DNA of 64,000 nt from Polynucleobacter sphagniphilus (GCF_001953355.1 NZ_MPIY01000002.1:59866-123865), one strand, 5' to 3'. Counted from the stretch's first letter, positions 17,081-27,113 are shown. Notes: a model not told the origin generated them from the sequence alone. Made by a program: numbers and translations.

Positions 17081-18675
17081 AGCCTCAGGCCTTTGATTAC
17101 ATCGTCATAGGCGGCGGGTCTGCCGGTAGCGTGATGGCAGGGCGGCTTAGTGAGGATGCTGACACTAGCGTTGCATTGCTTGAGGCTGGCGGTAAGGGCG
17201 ACAGCTGGGTCGTGAAAACACCTGCGGCTGCAGTCGCCATGCTACCCACATCAATTAATAACTACGCCTTTCAAACGGTAGCTCAGAAGGGTTTGAATGG
17301 CCGCAGAGGATATCAACCCAGAGGTAAGTGTTTGGGCGGTTCTTCAGCAATTAATGCCATGATTTACACCAGGGGTCATCGCGCTGATTACGATCATTGG
17401 GCGTCTCTTGGCAATGCAGGTTGGTCATATGATGACCTACTGCCTTACTTTAAGAAAAGTGAAAACAACACCACCATTAAGAATTCATTCCACGGAAATG
17501 ATGGCCCATTATCTGTATCGAATCTGCAGTCTCATAATCCTTTTCAGAAAATCTATTTGAATGCAGCTAAGGAGGCCGGCTTTCCGGTTACAGAAGACTT
17601 CAATGGCGCCGAACAAGAGGGTTTGGGGATTTATCAGGTTACCCATAAAAACGGTGAGCGCTGGAGTGCGGCGCGCGGCTATTTACATCCCCATATGGGT
17701 AAACGGACAAATTTACATGTGCAAACCGGTGTTCAGGTTGAGCGTATTTTGTTCGAAGGTAAGCGCGCTGTAGGCGTGAGCTACACGCAGGGTGGTAAAC
17801 AGCACATCATGCGCGCTAATAAAGAAGTCATTCTATGTGCTGGCGCCTTCCATTCGCCTCAATTGCTCATGGTTTCAGGGATTGGGCCTGCTCAAGAGTT
17901 AAAGAAATTCGATATACCAGTCCTCCATGATTTGCCTGGCGTAGGTCAAAATCTCCAAGATCATCCAGATTTTATTTTTGGCTATTCCGCAGATAGTCTT
18001 GATCTGATCGGCGTTTCTTTAGGCGGTACAGTTAAATTGACTGGTGAAATTATTAAATACATTCGTTCACGCGAAGGCATGATTGCCACCAACTTTGCAG
18101 AGGCGGGCGGCTTCCTTAAAACAGATCCCGGCCTTGATGTACCAGACGTGCAATTGCATTTTGTAGTTAGCTTAGTGGAAGATCATGCCCGTAAATTACA
18201 TATGGCCCATGGTTACTCATGTCATGTATGCGTACTGAGGCCTAAGAGCCGAGGACAGGTAACGCTAGCTAGCAACCGCATGCAAGACGCACCCTTAATT
18301 GATCCAGCTTTCTTAGCCGAAGAAGAGGATTTGGAAACCCTAGTTAAAGGTTATAAGCTGACCAAACAACTAATGGATGCCGCCTCGTTTACTAAGATAC
18401 GCAAAAAAGATGTCTTTACCCCTAATGTAAAAACAGATGATGACATTCGGAAGATTATTCGGGAGCGGGCTGATACGGTCTATCACCCAGTGGGCACCTG
18501 CAAAATGGGCCATGATGCAATGGCGGTAGTGGATGCAAACCTAAAAGTTCATGGCCTGGAGGGGCTAAGAGTGGTTGATGGCTCAATCATGCCAACCTTG
18601 ATCGGAGGCAATACTAATGCCCCCATCATTGCCATTGCTGAAAAAGCAGTAGACCTGATCCGAGCAGGTCGCTAA
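17077..18675 (+). CDS. GMC-family FAD-dependent alcohol dehydrogenase (AlkJ-like)
   Basis: A 532-residue glucose-methanol-choline oxidoreductase. The FAD-binding GGGSAGSV is at 12-19, with the GMC signature KCLGGSSAINAMIYTRG near residue 85 and the second signature GAFHSPQLLMVSGIG near 265. The catalytic histidine lies in HPVGTCKMG near 469. Its coupling to alkB by an ATGA overlap makes oxidation of the fatty alcohol made by AlkB the likely job, as with AlkJ. Choline dehydrogenase is the main alternative annotation but has no supporting context. The last four bases overlap the stop of the converging hydratase gene. Confidence 0.87.
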   Translation: MKPQAFDYIVIGGGSAGSVMAGRLSEDADTSVALLEAGGKGDSWVVKTPAAAVAMLPTSINNYAFQTVAQKGLNGRRGYQPRGKCLGGSSAINAMIYTRGHRADYDHWASLGNAGWSYDDLLPYFKKSENNTTIKNSFHGNDGPLSVSNLQSHNPFQKIYLNAAKEAGFPVTEDFNGAEQEGLGIYQVTHKNGERWSAARGYLHPHMGKRTNLHVQTGVQVERILFEGKRAVGVSYTQGGKQHIMRANKEVILCAGAFHSPQLLMVSGIGPAQELKKFDIPVLHDLPGVGQNLQDHPDFIFGYSADSLDLIGVSLGGTVKLTGEIIKYIRSREGMIATNFAEAGGFLKTDPGLDVPDVQLHFVVSLVEDHARKLHMAHGYSCHVCVLRPKSRGQVTLASNRMQDAPLIDPAFLAEEEDLETLVKGYKLTKQLMDAASFTKIRKKDVFTPNVKTDDDIRKIIRERADTVYHPVGTCKMGHDAMAVVDANLKVHGLEGLRVVDGSIMPTLIGGNTNAPIIAIAEKAVDLIRAGR

Positions 18676-19436
18676 TCTAGACCTTCAAAATTAGGAGCAC
18701 GCTTTTCTAAAAAAGAAGTGAGAGCTTCTTTAGCTGCAGGACCATGAAGTCTATCAATAAATAGTTTTCCCTCAATATCAATTTGATTGAGCACTGCAGT
18801 CTTCAGGGCGCCATCCTTTAACAAAGACTTGGTTCGAGATATCGATCCCGAGGAAAGGGCGGTGAGCTTTTGAGCTCTTTGCTCCGCATAAGGCAGTGCC
18901 GATGGCTCTGTAATTACTTTATTTACAAAGCCAATTTGCTGGGCTTCATCGGCGCTGATAGGTTCACCAAAGAGTAATATTTCTGAGGCTTTTTGATGGC
19001 CTACGAGGCGTGGAAGCAATAAAGAGACGGCACCTTCTGGAACCAAGCCCAAAGAAACAAAAGGAAAGATAAAGCGAACATCCTTTTGGGCGTAAACCAA
19101 ATCACAGTGAAACAATAATGTTGCTCCAATGCCAACCGCAACCCCATCAACCGCTGCAATTAAGGGTTTGGTTAATCCTGCAAGCACCTTTAATAAGTTA
19201 ATCGGTGGGGCATCTTCATGCGTAATGGGTGATTGCATGAAATCAGCAATATCATTCCCGGCTGAAAAGGCGTTGCCAGCTCCAGAAATCAGCATTACTT
19301 TCACTTCAGGATTTTGGTCGCCATCAGACAGTATCTGCGTAAGCTCGCGATACATCGAGTTGGTGAACGCATTCTTTTTCTCAGGACGGTTCAGCAATAT
19401 CTTCAGAATGCCGTCTGCTAGCTGATGATTAATCAT
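18672..19436 (-). CDS. Enoyl-CoA hydratase/isomerase family protein
   Basis: A 254-residue crotonase-fold protein. It shows the oxyanion-hole stretch SAGNDIADF near residues 58-66, the GVAVGIGATLLFHCDL block and LGLVPEGAVSLLLPRLVG with the second acidic catalytic residue. The first glutamate of true hydratases is not at its usual place, so delta3-delta2 enoyl-CoA isomerase or a related activity is possible. It is the last gene of a seven-gene minus-strand beta-oxidation operon, five bases after the flavoprotein gene. Convergent with the GMC gene, with stop codons overlapping. Confidence 0.86.
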   Translation of the reverse strand: MINHQLADGILKILLNRPEKKNAFTNSMYRELTQILSDGDQNPEVKVMLISGAGNAFSAGNDIADFMQSPITHEDAPPINLLKVLAGLTKPLIAAVDGVAVGIGATLLFHCDLVYAQKDVRFIFPFVSLGLVPEGAVSLLLPRLVGHQKASEILLFGEPISADEAQQIGFVNKVITEPSALPYAEQRAQKLTALSSGSISRTKSLLKDGALKTAVLNQIDIEGKLFIDRLHGPAAKEALTSFLEKRAPNFEGLD

Positions 19437-19441
19437 ATGGG

Positions 19442-20422
19442 CTATGCAGCGCCTTTAAGCAGGCTGGCTTTAGTTTGATCGTATTCAGTTTTTAAGCGAG
19501 CAACGAACTGCGCTGTAGGTGTAACCGCTTTCACGGCACCAATACCTTGACCGCAACCCCAAATATCTTTCCAGGCTTTCTGAGCTGCGCCACCAAAGTT
19601 CATCTTGCTTGGGTCACTTTCTGGAAGATTATTCGGATCTAAGCCAGCATTGCGGATGGAAGGTGCTAAATAATTGCCGGACACACCAGTAAAAAGGTTG
19701 CTCAAAATAATGTCATCTGAGTTGAAATCAACCACTGCTTGCTTATAGTCTTCACTCGCACGCGCTTCTTCAGTGGCAATAAATGCAGAGCCAATATACG
19801 CATAGTCAGCACCTATGGCCTGAGCCGCTAAAACAGCACCGCCAGTAGCAATAGAGCCACTCAGTACTAATGGCCCTTTAAACCATTCCCGAATTTCCTG
19901 AATTAATGCAAAGGGACTTTTAATGCCGGCATGTCCACCAGCGCCAGCTGCAACTGCAATTAAGCCATCGGCACCTTTTTCAATCGCTTTCTTAGCAAAG
20001 GCATTGTTGATGATGTCATGTAATACGATGCCGCCATAACTATGAGCCGCAGTATTAATTTCTTCGCGTGCACCGAGAGAGGTGATGATGATAGGTGCTT
20101 TGTATTTGACGCAGAGCGCCATATCATGCTCAAGACGATCGTTGCTCTTGTGCACAATTTGATTGATGGCAAATGGTGCAGCTGGTTTCTCCGGATGTTC
20201 TCTGTTGTAAGCCCCTAAGGCAGTAGTAATTTCAATCAACCATTCTTCAAGCTGTTCGGCTGGTCTGGCATTGAGGGCGGGCATAGAGCCAATCACACCC
20301 GCTTTGCACTGGGCAATCACTAATTTAGGATTACTGATAATAAAAAGTGGGGCTGCAATGACGGGTAAATTACCATCCGCCAAATGTTTGCATAGAACTT
20401 CTGGAAGAGGTTGATGGCTCAT
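19442..20422 (-). CDS. Nitronate monooxygenase-like FMN protein, paralogue A
   Basis: A 326-residue TIM-barrel flavoprotein of the 2-nitropropane dioxygenase / NAD(P)H:quinone oxidoreductase family. It shows the N-terminal LPVIAAPLF, the GAGGHAG FMN-phosphate motif near 160 and ALIQEIREWF followed by LVLSGSIATGGA. Many such proteins sit in beta-oxidation operons and are annotated as nitronate monooxygenase, although enoyl reductase activity is also known in the superfamily (FabK). It has a clear paralogue at 29926-30906 on the other side of the cluster. The physiological substrate is not readable from sequence. Confidence 0.85.
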   Translation of the reverse strand: MSHQPLPEVLCKHLADGNLPVIAAPLFIISNPKLVIAQCKAGVIGSMPALNARPAEQLEEWLIEITTALGAYNREHPEKPAAPFAINQIVHKSNDRLEHDMALCVKYKAPIIITSLGAREEINTAAHSYGGIVLHDIINNAFAKKAIEKGADGLIAVAAGAGGHAGIKSPFALIQEIREWFKGPLVLSGSIATGGAVLAAQAIGADYAYIGSAFIATEEARASEDYKQAVVDFNSDDIILSNLFTGVSGNYLAPSIRNAGLDPNNLPESDPSKMNFGGAAQKAWKDIWGCGQGIGAVKAVTPTAQFVARLKTEYDQTKASLLKGAA

Positions 20423-20443
20423 ATTTTTTAAGTGATCTGTAGA

Positions 20444-20899
20444 TTACTGCTCAGCTTTGTACCAAACTTGGGTGCGACCTAATAATGGAATGCCAATATA
20501 GCCGCGGACATCCATCTTTTTGCCATCTTCAGTTGCAACCTTAACTTTGTAGGTTTCGCCATTCTTTGGGTCTAAGATTTTTCCATCTGACCAAGTACCC
20601 GACCCATCTTGCTTAAGATCACTCATAATTTTCATGCCAATAAGAGGCTTATCTTTACGATCGTCTTTGCACAGATTGCAATAAACTAGCGGCGTTTCGC
20701 CTGGGGCTGGGAATGTTTTGATGATGGTGCCCTGTAAAAACCCATTGGCCTCTTCAATCTTAATTAAGGAAGCCGGTTGATTGGTTTTATCGTCAATTGT
20801 TTTCCAAACCCCAATAGCTGGATCGGTAGCTTGAGCATACGTATTGCCAGCAATCAGACCAAGAATGCAGGCCGATAGAATGATTTGTTTTTTTAACAT
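20444..20899 (-). CDS. DUF2147 secreted protein
   Basis: A 151-residue periplasmic protein from the ATG at 20899, chosen because GGGAGA stands just upstream and because it gives a clean signal peptide (MLKKQIILSACILGLIAGN, cleaved after TYAQA). A longer frame to 20974 would overlap the thiolase gene. The DUF2147 pattern is present: DPAIGVWKTIDD, YCNLCKDDRKDKPLIG and a C-terminal RGYIGIPLLGRTQVWY. Function is unknown in the family. It sits within the beta-oxidation operon between thiolase and the flavoprotein. Confidence 0.86.
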   Translation of the reverse strand: MLKKQIILSACILGLIAGNTYAQATDPAIGVWKTIDDKTNQPASLIKIEEANGFLQGTIIKTFPAPGETPLVYCNLCKDDRKDKPLIGMKIMSDLKQDGSGTWSDGKILDPKNGETYKVKVATEDGKKMDVRGYIGIPLLGRTQVWYKAEQ

Positions 20900-20930
20900 T
20901 CTGATGTCTCCCATTTTTGATAAAAGCTGA

Positions 20931-22127
20931 TTAGCAACGCTCAAATATTCCAGCAGCGCCCATACCGGTACCAACGCACATCGTCACCATGGCGTGTTTA
21001 AGATTACGTCTCTGTAGCGCATGAATCGCTGTTGCAGCTCTGATGGCGCCTGTTGCACCCAAAGGATGTCCAAGAGCAATAGCGCTACCCAAAGGATTGA
21101 CTTTGCTTTGATCCAAACCAAGATCTCGAATGACCGCTAAAGACTGGGCTGCAAACGCTTCGTTTAACTCGATCCAGTCCAAATCCTGCAAATTGAGTCC
21201 AGCCAGTTTTAACGCAGCTGGAATAGCCTCTTTAGGGCCGATGCCCATAATTTCTGGTGGAACACCCTTAACGGCAAAGCTAACAAAGCGCGCTAAAGGA
21301 GTGAGACCAAAGGTCTTGATCGCTTTTTCACTGGCTAAGATGAGTGCGCCAACACCGTCAGAGGTTTGTGAGCTATTGCCAGCGGTCACGCTACCTCTAG
21401 CGGCGAATGGAGATTTGAGTTTCGCTAACCCTTCAAGCGAGGTATCGATCCGTGGGCCTTCGTCTTTCAAAAATTCACGCCACTGTATATCCACTTGGCC
21501 TTTATCCAGATTCATCGAGCGATGGGCAACCTTGACGGGAAAGATTTCAGAGTTAAATTCACCGGCGGCTTGTGCGGCCATAGCCTTTTGATGAGAATGA
21601 AATGCAAAAGCATCTTGATCTTCGCGACTGATCTTCCATTGTTGCGCAACTTTCTCGGCGGTTAAGCCCATACCGTAAGCAATACCAATGTTTTCATCGG
21701 CCATAAAGATTTCTGGTGACATCGATGGAGAGTTGCCACCCATGGGAACCATACTCATTGACTCAACACCGCCAGCAATCATCACATCCGCTTCGCCAAC
21801 CCGAATGCGGTCAGCTGCCATAGCAATGGCATTTAACCCAGACGAGCAGAAACGGTTGACAGTAATACCGCCAATAGTATTTGGTAGCCCACCTAGGAGT
21901 AAACCAATGCGGGCCACATTCAATCCTTGTTGACCTTCTGGCATGGCACAGCCAATAATGGCATCCTCAATGGCTTTGGGATCTAGGGTGGGTACTTGCG
22001 TCAGAATATGTTGCAAGGCGTTGCCAAGTAAGTCATCCGGACGAGTATTTTTTAATGCACCTCGCCCAGATCTACCAACGGCACTGCGAGTGGCAGCAAC
22101 GATATATGCGTCTTGAATATTTTTCAT
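20931..22127 (-). CDS. fadA: Acetyl-CoA acyltransferase (3-ketoacyl-CoA thiolase)
   Basis: Cleaves 3-ketoacyl-CoA to acetyl-CoA plus shortened acyl-CoA. It is 398 residues. The acyl-enzyme cysteine lies in NRFCSSGLNAIA near residue 90, the catalytic histidine in IALGHPLGATGA, and the second cysteine in MCVGTGMGAAG near the C-terminus. It follows the HADH/ECH gene by 17 bases in the order FadE-FadN-FadA, the same three-protein set as fadNAE in Bacillus and similar clusters in Pseudomonas. A biosynthetic acetoacetyl-CoA thiolase is less likely given the neighbours. Confidence 0.9.
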   Translation of the reverse strand: MKNIQDAYIVAATRSAVGRSGRGALKNTRPDDLLGNALQHILTQVPTLDPKAIEDAIIGCAMPEGQQGLNVARIGLLLGGLPNTIGGITVNRFCSSGLNAIAMAADRIRVGEADVMIAGGVESMSMVPMGGNSPSMSPEIFMADENIGIAYGMGLTAEKVAQQWKISREDQDAFAFHSHQKAMAAQAAGEFNSEIFPVKVAHRSMNLDKGQVDIQWREFLKDEGPRIDTSLEGLAKLKSPFAARGSVTAGNSSQTSDGVGALILASEKAIKTFGLTPLARFVSFAVKGVPPEIMGIGPKEAIPAALKLAGLNLQDLDWIELNEAFAAQSLAVIRDLGLDQSKVNPLGSAIALGHPLGATGAIRAATAIHALQRRNLKHAMVTMCVGTGMGAAGIFERC

Positions 22128-22144
22128 AGTGATATCTCGGTAAA

Positions 22145-24586
22145 TTAGTTTCTAACAGGCTTGCCAGTTTGGAGAATACCCATAATCCGTTCCATGGATT
22201 TAGGGTGACCAATGAGCTCCACAAATGCCTGGCGCTCCAGTTTGAGCAGCCACTCTTCAGTAACAAGCGTTCCTGCATCGACATCGCCACCAGTAATGAT
22301 CTGAATGATCTTCTGAGCAATGTGCGCATCGTGTTCAGAGATAAAGCCACCGTCACGCATATTGACTACTTGACCCATCACGGTGGCGGCAACAGAACGG
22401 CCACCAACCGGTATTAAGGTTGGTATAGGAGGTCTGTATCCGGAGTAGCGCATTGCTTTGACTTGATCTTGTGCCAAAGCCAGTAATTCATAGACGTTTG
22501 CAACGATAATGTCACCCTTTTGGAGGTAAGCCATCTTCATTGCTTCTTGAGCTGATGAAGAAACCTTAGCCATTGCAGCATTTTCAAAAGCGGCTTTGGT
22601 GAAATCCAAATAATTGGTGTTCCCAGCAAGCGCAACGCCTTGAGCCGCACGAATGGCTGCTTCTTTAAGTCCGCCACCAGCAGGCAATAGGCCAACACCA
22701 ACTTCCACTAATCCGATATAGCTCTCCATAGCGGCAACCCTGCGTGCAGATTGAAGAACCAGTTCACAACCACCCCCTAAAGCAATGCCAGAGACCGCTG
22801 AAACTACAGGCACTTGGGAGTATTTGATTTTCATCATCGTGTCTTGAAACTCTTTGACGAACGGCTCAACTCCAGCAGGACCGCCTTTCATAACCATGGG
22901 CATTGCAGCCTCCAAGTTGGCGCCTGCAGAGAAGGGCCCACCAGGTGTACCTAGCTTCAATGAAGTTGGTTGCCAGATTACCAAGCCTGCGTAGTTTGCT
23001 TCTGCAATCTCAACCGCTTTTTGTAGACCACTTAATACATCTGGACTGAAGGTATTCATCTTCGAGCGGAATGAGGCAATTAAAACCTCAGGCTGATTAG
23101 CATCTACCCAAGCTCGGAAGTCCGTGTTTTCAAAAACAGTGGTGCCCGCTGTTTTAGGATCTGGAGAACCATCTCCTAACAGTGGTGCTCTAAATACTTG
23201 CTTTTGATATACCGGTAAAGTAGAGCGGGGGATGTATTTATTCTCAGATGCAGACCATGAACCTTCAGGAGTATGGAAAGCTTGCTTATCCGCAACTGGC
23301 CCACTAAAGATCCATGCGGGCAAAGGTTCTTTGCTTAATGTTTTGCCAGCATCGATATCTTCTTTAATCCAATTAGCTACTTGCGTTAATCCAGCGGCTT
23401 GCCAATCTTCAAACGGACCTAAATTCCAGCCATAACCCCAACGCATTGCAAAATCGATTTCTCGAGCAGATTGCGCAATCTCACCAAGATGAATAGCACA
23501 GTAGTGGAAGATATCCCGATAGATAGCCCATAAGAACTGAGCTTGCGGTTCATCGGTCTCGCGTAGCAATTCAAGTCGTTCTGCAATCGGTTTTTTCAGA
23601 ATGCGTTCAATTAGTGGTTCAATCGTTGCAGTAGATGGTTTGTATTCACCGGTGGCAGCATCCAATACAAGAACATTCTTCCCGTCCTTGCGATAAAAGC
23701 CTGCTTTGGTTTTCTGTCCCAGCGCACCTTTTGCAATGAGCTGACTTACAACCTCAGGAGTTTTAAACAGAGCAGAAAAGGAATCGCCTTGTAATGCATT
23801 TTCCATAGTCTTAATAACATGAGCCATGGTATCTAAGCCAACGACATCGCTGGTTCTGAAGGTTGCTGACTTAGCGCGTCCAAGTTTGCTACCGGTAATG
23901 GCATCAACTTCATCAAAGCCAAGACCAAACTTTTGCGCCTCTGCAAAAACAGCTAGGATAGAGAAAACACCAACACGATTGCCGATAAAATTTGGCGTAT
24001 CTTTAGCACGTACAACCCCTTTGCCCATTGTGGAAGTCATAAAGGTTTCTAGAGCATCTAATACGGCAGGATCGGTATCCGCTGCCGGGATGAGTTCGAG
24101 TAAATGCATATACCGAGGCGGGTTAAAGAAATGCACACCACAGAAGCGCTTCTTCAGGTCGCCAGAAAAGCCTTTGGCAAGCTCGCCAATAGGAAGGCCT
24201 GAGGTATTGGTAGCAAACAGAGCATGCGCCGGAATATGTGGAGCTACTTTCTCATAGAGGGCGTGCTTCCAATCTAAACGTTCAGCAATTGCCTCAATAA
24301 TGAGGTCACAATCTGCCAAGAGGCCTAAGTCGTCCTCATAATTTGCAGGAGTGATTAGATTGGCTTCTGAAGATAAACCCAGAGGAGCGGGTTTCAGTTT
24401 CTTCAGGTTCTCGATTGCTTTCATGGCAATCGCATTCTTGTTAACAGGTTTGCCATCATCCGATTTGCTTGGCAAGTCAAACAGAACTACTGGTAGACCG
24501 ACGTTAATGCACTGCGCAGCAATCTGAGCACCCATGACGCCAGCACCTAGAATGGCTACTTTTTTAATAATCTTGTTATCACTCAT
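22145..24586 (-). CDS. fadN: 3-hydroxyacyl-CoA dehydrogenase / enoyl-CoA hydratase fusion (FadN-type)
   Basis: An 813-residue bifunctional beta-oxidation enzyme with the dehydrogenase first and the hydratase last, the reverse of E. coli FadB. The Rossmann motif GAGVMGAQIA is near residue 14, the catalytic HFFNPP near 153, and the C-terminal dehydrogenase domain follows. The crotonase domain (about 500-700) has GIALGGGCELVL and LVEVGVGLLPAGGG with both glutamates. This architecture matches FadN of Bacillus subtilis. It lies ten bases after the acyl-CoA dehydrogenase gene and 17 before the thiolase. Confidence 0.92.
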   Translation of the reverse strand: MSDNKIIKKVAILGAGVMGAQIAAQCINVGLPVVLFDLPSKSDDGKPVNKNAIAMKAIENLKKLKPAPLGLSSEANLITPANYEDDLGLLADCDLIIEAIAERLDWKHALYEKVAPHIPAHALFATNTSGLPIGELAKGFSGDLKKRFCGVHFFNPPRYMHLLELIPAADTDPAVLDALETFMTSTMGKGVVRAKDTPNFIGNRVGVFSILAVFAEAQKFGLGFDEVDAITGSKLGRAKSATFRTSDVVGLDTMAHVIKTMENALQGDSFSALFKTPEVVSQLIAKGALGQKTKAGFYRKDGKNVLVLDAATGEYKPSTATIEPLIERILKKPIAERLELLRETDEPQAQFLWAIYRDIFHYCAIHLGEIAQSAREIDFAMRWGYGWNLGPFEDWQAAGLTQVANWIKEDIDAGKTLSKEPLPAWIFSGPVADKQAFHTPEGSWSASENKYIPRSTLPVYQKQVFRAPLLGDGSPDPKTAGTTVFENTDFRAWVDANQPEVLIASFRSKMNTFSPDVLSGLQKAVEIAEANYAGLVIWQPTSLKLGTPGGPFSAGANLEAAMPMVMKGGPAGVEPFVKEFQDTMMKIKYSQVPVVSAVSGIALGGGCELVLQSARRVAAMESYIGLVEVGVGLLPAGGGLKEAAIRAAQGVALAGNTNYLDFTKAAFENAAMAKVSSSAQEAMKMAYLQKGDIIVANVYELLALAQDQVKAMRYSGYRPPIPTLIPVGGRSVAATVMGQVVNMRDGGFISEHDAHIAQKIIQIITGGDVDAGTLVTEEWLLKLERQAFVELIGHPKSMERIMGILQTGKPVRN

Positions 24587-24596
24587 GTTCAGTCTT

Positions 24597-26384
24597 TCAG
24601 AAAAAATCAGCAGGCATTGACATTAATGATTTAGAGCCAGCGCGTGCCTGACGAATTAACATCGCTGTTTCAGGAAGTAATTTGTCAAAGTAAAAGCGAG
24701 CTGTGGCCAACTTCGCTTGATAAAAAGGATCGTTACTCGATTTATTGGCTAAGGCAATTTTTGCCATGCGGGCAAATAGATAGGAATAAATCAAATGGCC
24801 CACAACGCGTAAGTAGGGAACTGCAGCAGCACCCACTTCCTCGTGGTTCATCATGGCTTTCATGCCAATTTCTTTGGTGAGTTTTTCAACCTTAACAGCA
24901 ATATCTGAAAGTGGATCAATAAACTCCTGCATTTCCTTGCGCACACCTTCATCTTCGATGAACTGTTCGATGATTTTGCCAAACTTGGTAAGCTTCTTGC
25001 CCATATCTCCAAGAACTTTTCTACCCAAGAGATCAAGAGATTGAATGGTGTTGGTGCCCTCATAAATCATATTGATACGAGCATCACGAACATATTGCTC
25101 CATACCCCATTCAGCAATATAGCCATGACCACCAAATACCTGCATGCCTTCGTTTGTTGCAGTAAATGCGTTATCGGTTAAGAAGGCTTTAATGATTGGG
25201 GTGAGTAGGGCTACCATCTCACCTGTTTCTTTACGAACTTTTTCATCAGGATGATTAAGTTCTTTATCAATCATGAGGGCCACCCAGTAAGAGAAGGCTC
25301 TACCAGCTTCTGCGTAAGCTCTTTGGGTGAGCAACATTCTACGAACATCCGGATGAACAATAATCGGATCAGCCGCCTTTTCGGGTGCCTTAGCCCCAGT
25401 TAAGCTACGCATTTGTAAACGCTCTTTGGCATAAGCGGCAGAGTTCTGATATGCCACCTCTGTTAAGCCAAGACTTTGCATACCTACGCCAAGACGAGCC
25501 GCATTCATCATGACGAACATGGCGTTTAGACCTTTATGCGGCTCTCCAACCAATGTACCAATAGCGCCATCAAAGTTCATAACGCAGGTGGCATTCCCAT
25601 GAATACCCATCTTGTGCTCTAAGGAGCCGCAAGACACTGCATTTGCTTTGCCAATAGCACCATCAGCTCCCACATGAAATTTAGGTACTGCAAATAAAGA
25701 GATGCCTTTGCTTCCAATTGGAGAGTCCGGTAAGCGCGCCAACACTAAATGAACAATATTTTCTGCGAGATCATGATCTCCGCTAGAAATAAAGATCTTG
25801 GTTCCATTGATGGCATAAGTGCCATCTGCTTGAGGCTCAGCTTTTGTTTTGAGTAAACCAAGATCCGTGCCGCAATGAGGTTCCGTTAAACACATCGTTC
25901 CTGTCCATTGGCCAGAAACGAGTTTTTCAAGATACAGTTTCTTCTGCTCATCAGTACCATGGGCATGAAGGCATTCATAGGCTCCATGCGATAGGCCCGG
26001 ATACATCGTCCAAGATTGATTTGCGGAGTTGAGCGTTTCATATAGAACGGTATTAAGTAACTGCGGCAATCCTTGGCCGCCATATTCAGGATCACATGAC
26101 AATGCAGGCCAACCGCCAGCGACATATTGTTGATAGGCTTGTTTGAAGCCAGTAGGCGTAGTAACAGAGCCGTCTTCGTGGCGAGTGCAGCCCTCCTTGT
26201 CACCAATTTGATTCAATGGAAAGGCGATCTCACTAGCAAACTTGCCAGCCTCTTCAATAATTTGATTGATAGTGTCTTTATCAACCTCCTGGTAAGCAGG
26301 TAAGGCAGCAAATTCTTTATCAGCGCCGAGGAGTTCATGAATCACAAATTGAATATCACGAAGAGGGGGGTTATATTGGGGCAT
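24597..26384 (-). CDS. fadE: Acyl-CoA dehydrogenase with C-terminal extension (FadE-type)
   Basis: Introduces the trans-2 double bond in acyl-CoA using FAD. At 595 residues it belongs to the long subfamily with a C-terminal extra domain. The FAD-binding TMCLTEPHCGTDLG block is present, as is GGHGYIAEWGMEQYVRDARI. The catalytic glutamate is in MIYEGTNTIQSLDLLGRK. Electrons would pass to ETF, whose genes are not here. It is the first enzyme gene of the operon, 50 bases below the TetR gene, so control by that regulator is plausible. Confidence 0.92.
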   Translation of the reverse strand: MPQYNPPLRDIQFVIHELLGADKEFAALPAYQEVDKDTINQIIEEAGKFASEIAFPLNQIGDKEGCTRHEDGSVTTPTGFKQAYQQYVAGGWPALSCDPEYGGQGLPQLLNTVLYETLNSANQSWTMYPGLSHGAYECLHAHGTDEQKKLYLEKLVSGQWTGTMCLTEPHCGTDLGLLKTKAEPQADGTYAINGTKIFISSGDHDLAENIVHLVLARLPDSPIGSKGISLFAVPKFHVGADGAIGKANAVSCGSLEHKMGIHGNATCVMNFDGAIGTLVGEPHKGLNAMFVMMNAARLGVGMQSLGLTEVAYQNSAAYAKERLQMRSLTGAKAPEKAADPIIVHPDVRRMLLTQRAYAEAGRAFSYWVALMIDKELNHPDEKVRKETGEMVALLTPIIKAFLTDNAFTATNEGMQVFGGHGYIAEWGMEQYVRDARINMIYEGTNTIQSLDLLGRKVLGDMGKKLTKFGKIIEQFIEDEGVRKEMQEFIDPLSDIAVKVEKLTKEIGMKAMMNHEEVGAAAVPYLRVVGHLIYSYLFARMAKIALANKSSNDPFYQAKLATARFYFDKLLPETAMLIRQARAGSKSLMSMPADFF

Positions 26385-26434
26385 GATGTTCTTCTATCTA
26401 TTGAGGTGTTGAAGAGATTTGTTGATTGGGTTTT

Positions 26435-27070
26435 TTAATTTGATTTATTGCTACTCAAAATTTCTTTAATTAACTTGTTTGCGGTTACCAAGCATTTGGG
26501 GTTATCTAAGAAACGAGAATCGTGATGAACCCCAAGAACAATACTGTAAAGTTGAAAGAGCAGGGCCTCTACATTCAGAGATTTCTTCAGGTGACCAGCA
26601 GCGATAGATTCTTTAATTGCCCTGCGGATAGCAGAGCGCCAATCCTCTACGCTACGTACCAACTCATCGCGGACGATGCCAGGTTGGTCATCAAACTCAA
26701 CAGCCCCAGCAATAAAGAAGCAGCTAGAACTGTCATCGCCAATACTCATCTTGAGCCATAGTTGGATCATTTGATTTAAGCGAGGCAAGCCTTTGGGCTT
26801 CAGTAGTGCGGGGATAAAGACTAAACCTTGAAACCGTTGGTAATACTCCCTCACTACAGCAACTTGTAGCTCTTCCCTGGAGCCAAAGTGAGCAAAGACA
26901 CCGCTTTTACTCATATTGACCGCTTCTGCAATATTGCCAATGGTTAAGCCTTCAAGCCCTGATTTACTGGCGATCGCAAGAGCCGCTTCAATAATGGAGT
27001 TCTTTGTCAGGGCCCCTTTTTTAGGCTCCATTATTTCTCGCTGTAAATCTGTAGATTCTTGTATGGTCAT
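26435..27070 (-). CDS. TetR-family transcriptional regulator
   Basis: A 211-residue TetR-type repressor. The helix-turn-helix is at about residues 25-70 (GLTIGNIAEAVNMSKSGVFA, then HFGSREEL). The C-terminal ligand-binding domain is alpha-helical without a recognisable effector signature. Position at the head of the beta-oxidation operon suggests an acyl-CoA ligand, as for FadR/PsrA-type TetR proteins; this is inference. An internal ATG at 27031 is preceded by a somewhat better ribosome site (GCGAGA), so the true start may be there. A palindrome upstream (27102-27113) is a likely autoregulatory operator. Confidence 0.87.
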   Translation of the reverse strand: MTIQESTDLQREIMEPKKGALTKNSIIEAALAIASKSGLEGLTIGNIAEAVNMSKSGVFAHFGSREELQVAVVREYYQRFQGLVFIPALLKPKGLPRLNQMIQLWLKMSIGDDSSSCFFIAGAVEFDDQPGIVRDELVRSVEDWRSAIRRAIKESIAAGHLKKSLNVEALLFQLYSIVLGVHHDSRFLDNPKCLVTANKLIKEILSSNKSN

Positions 27071-27101
27071 TTCAATTTACGCAATTTGTTGTAAAAATAA
27101 T

Positions 27102-27113
27102 ACGATCGTTCGT
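27102..27113 (-). promoter_or_regulatory. Candidate TetR operator
   Basis: ACGATCGTTCGT is a 12-bp near-palindrome (10 of 12 positions symmetric) centred 38 bases upstream of the TetR start codon. It stands in the 237-bp region shared with the divergent outer-membrane protein gene. No second copy was found elsewhere in the window. Confidence 0.45.

Noticed and set aside
21130..21591. 153-codon plus-strand frame within the thiolase gene
   Set aside because: Entirely antisense to a conserved thiolase and without a ribosome site.
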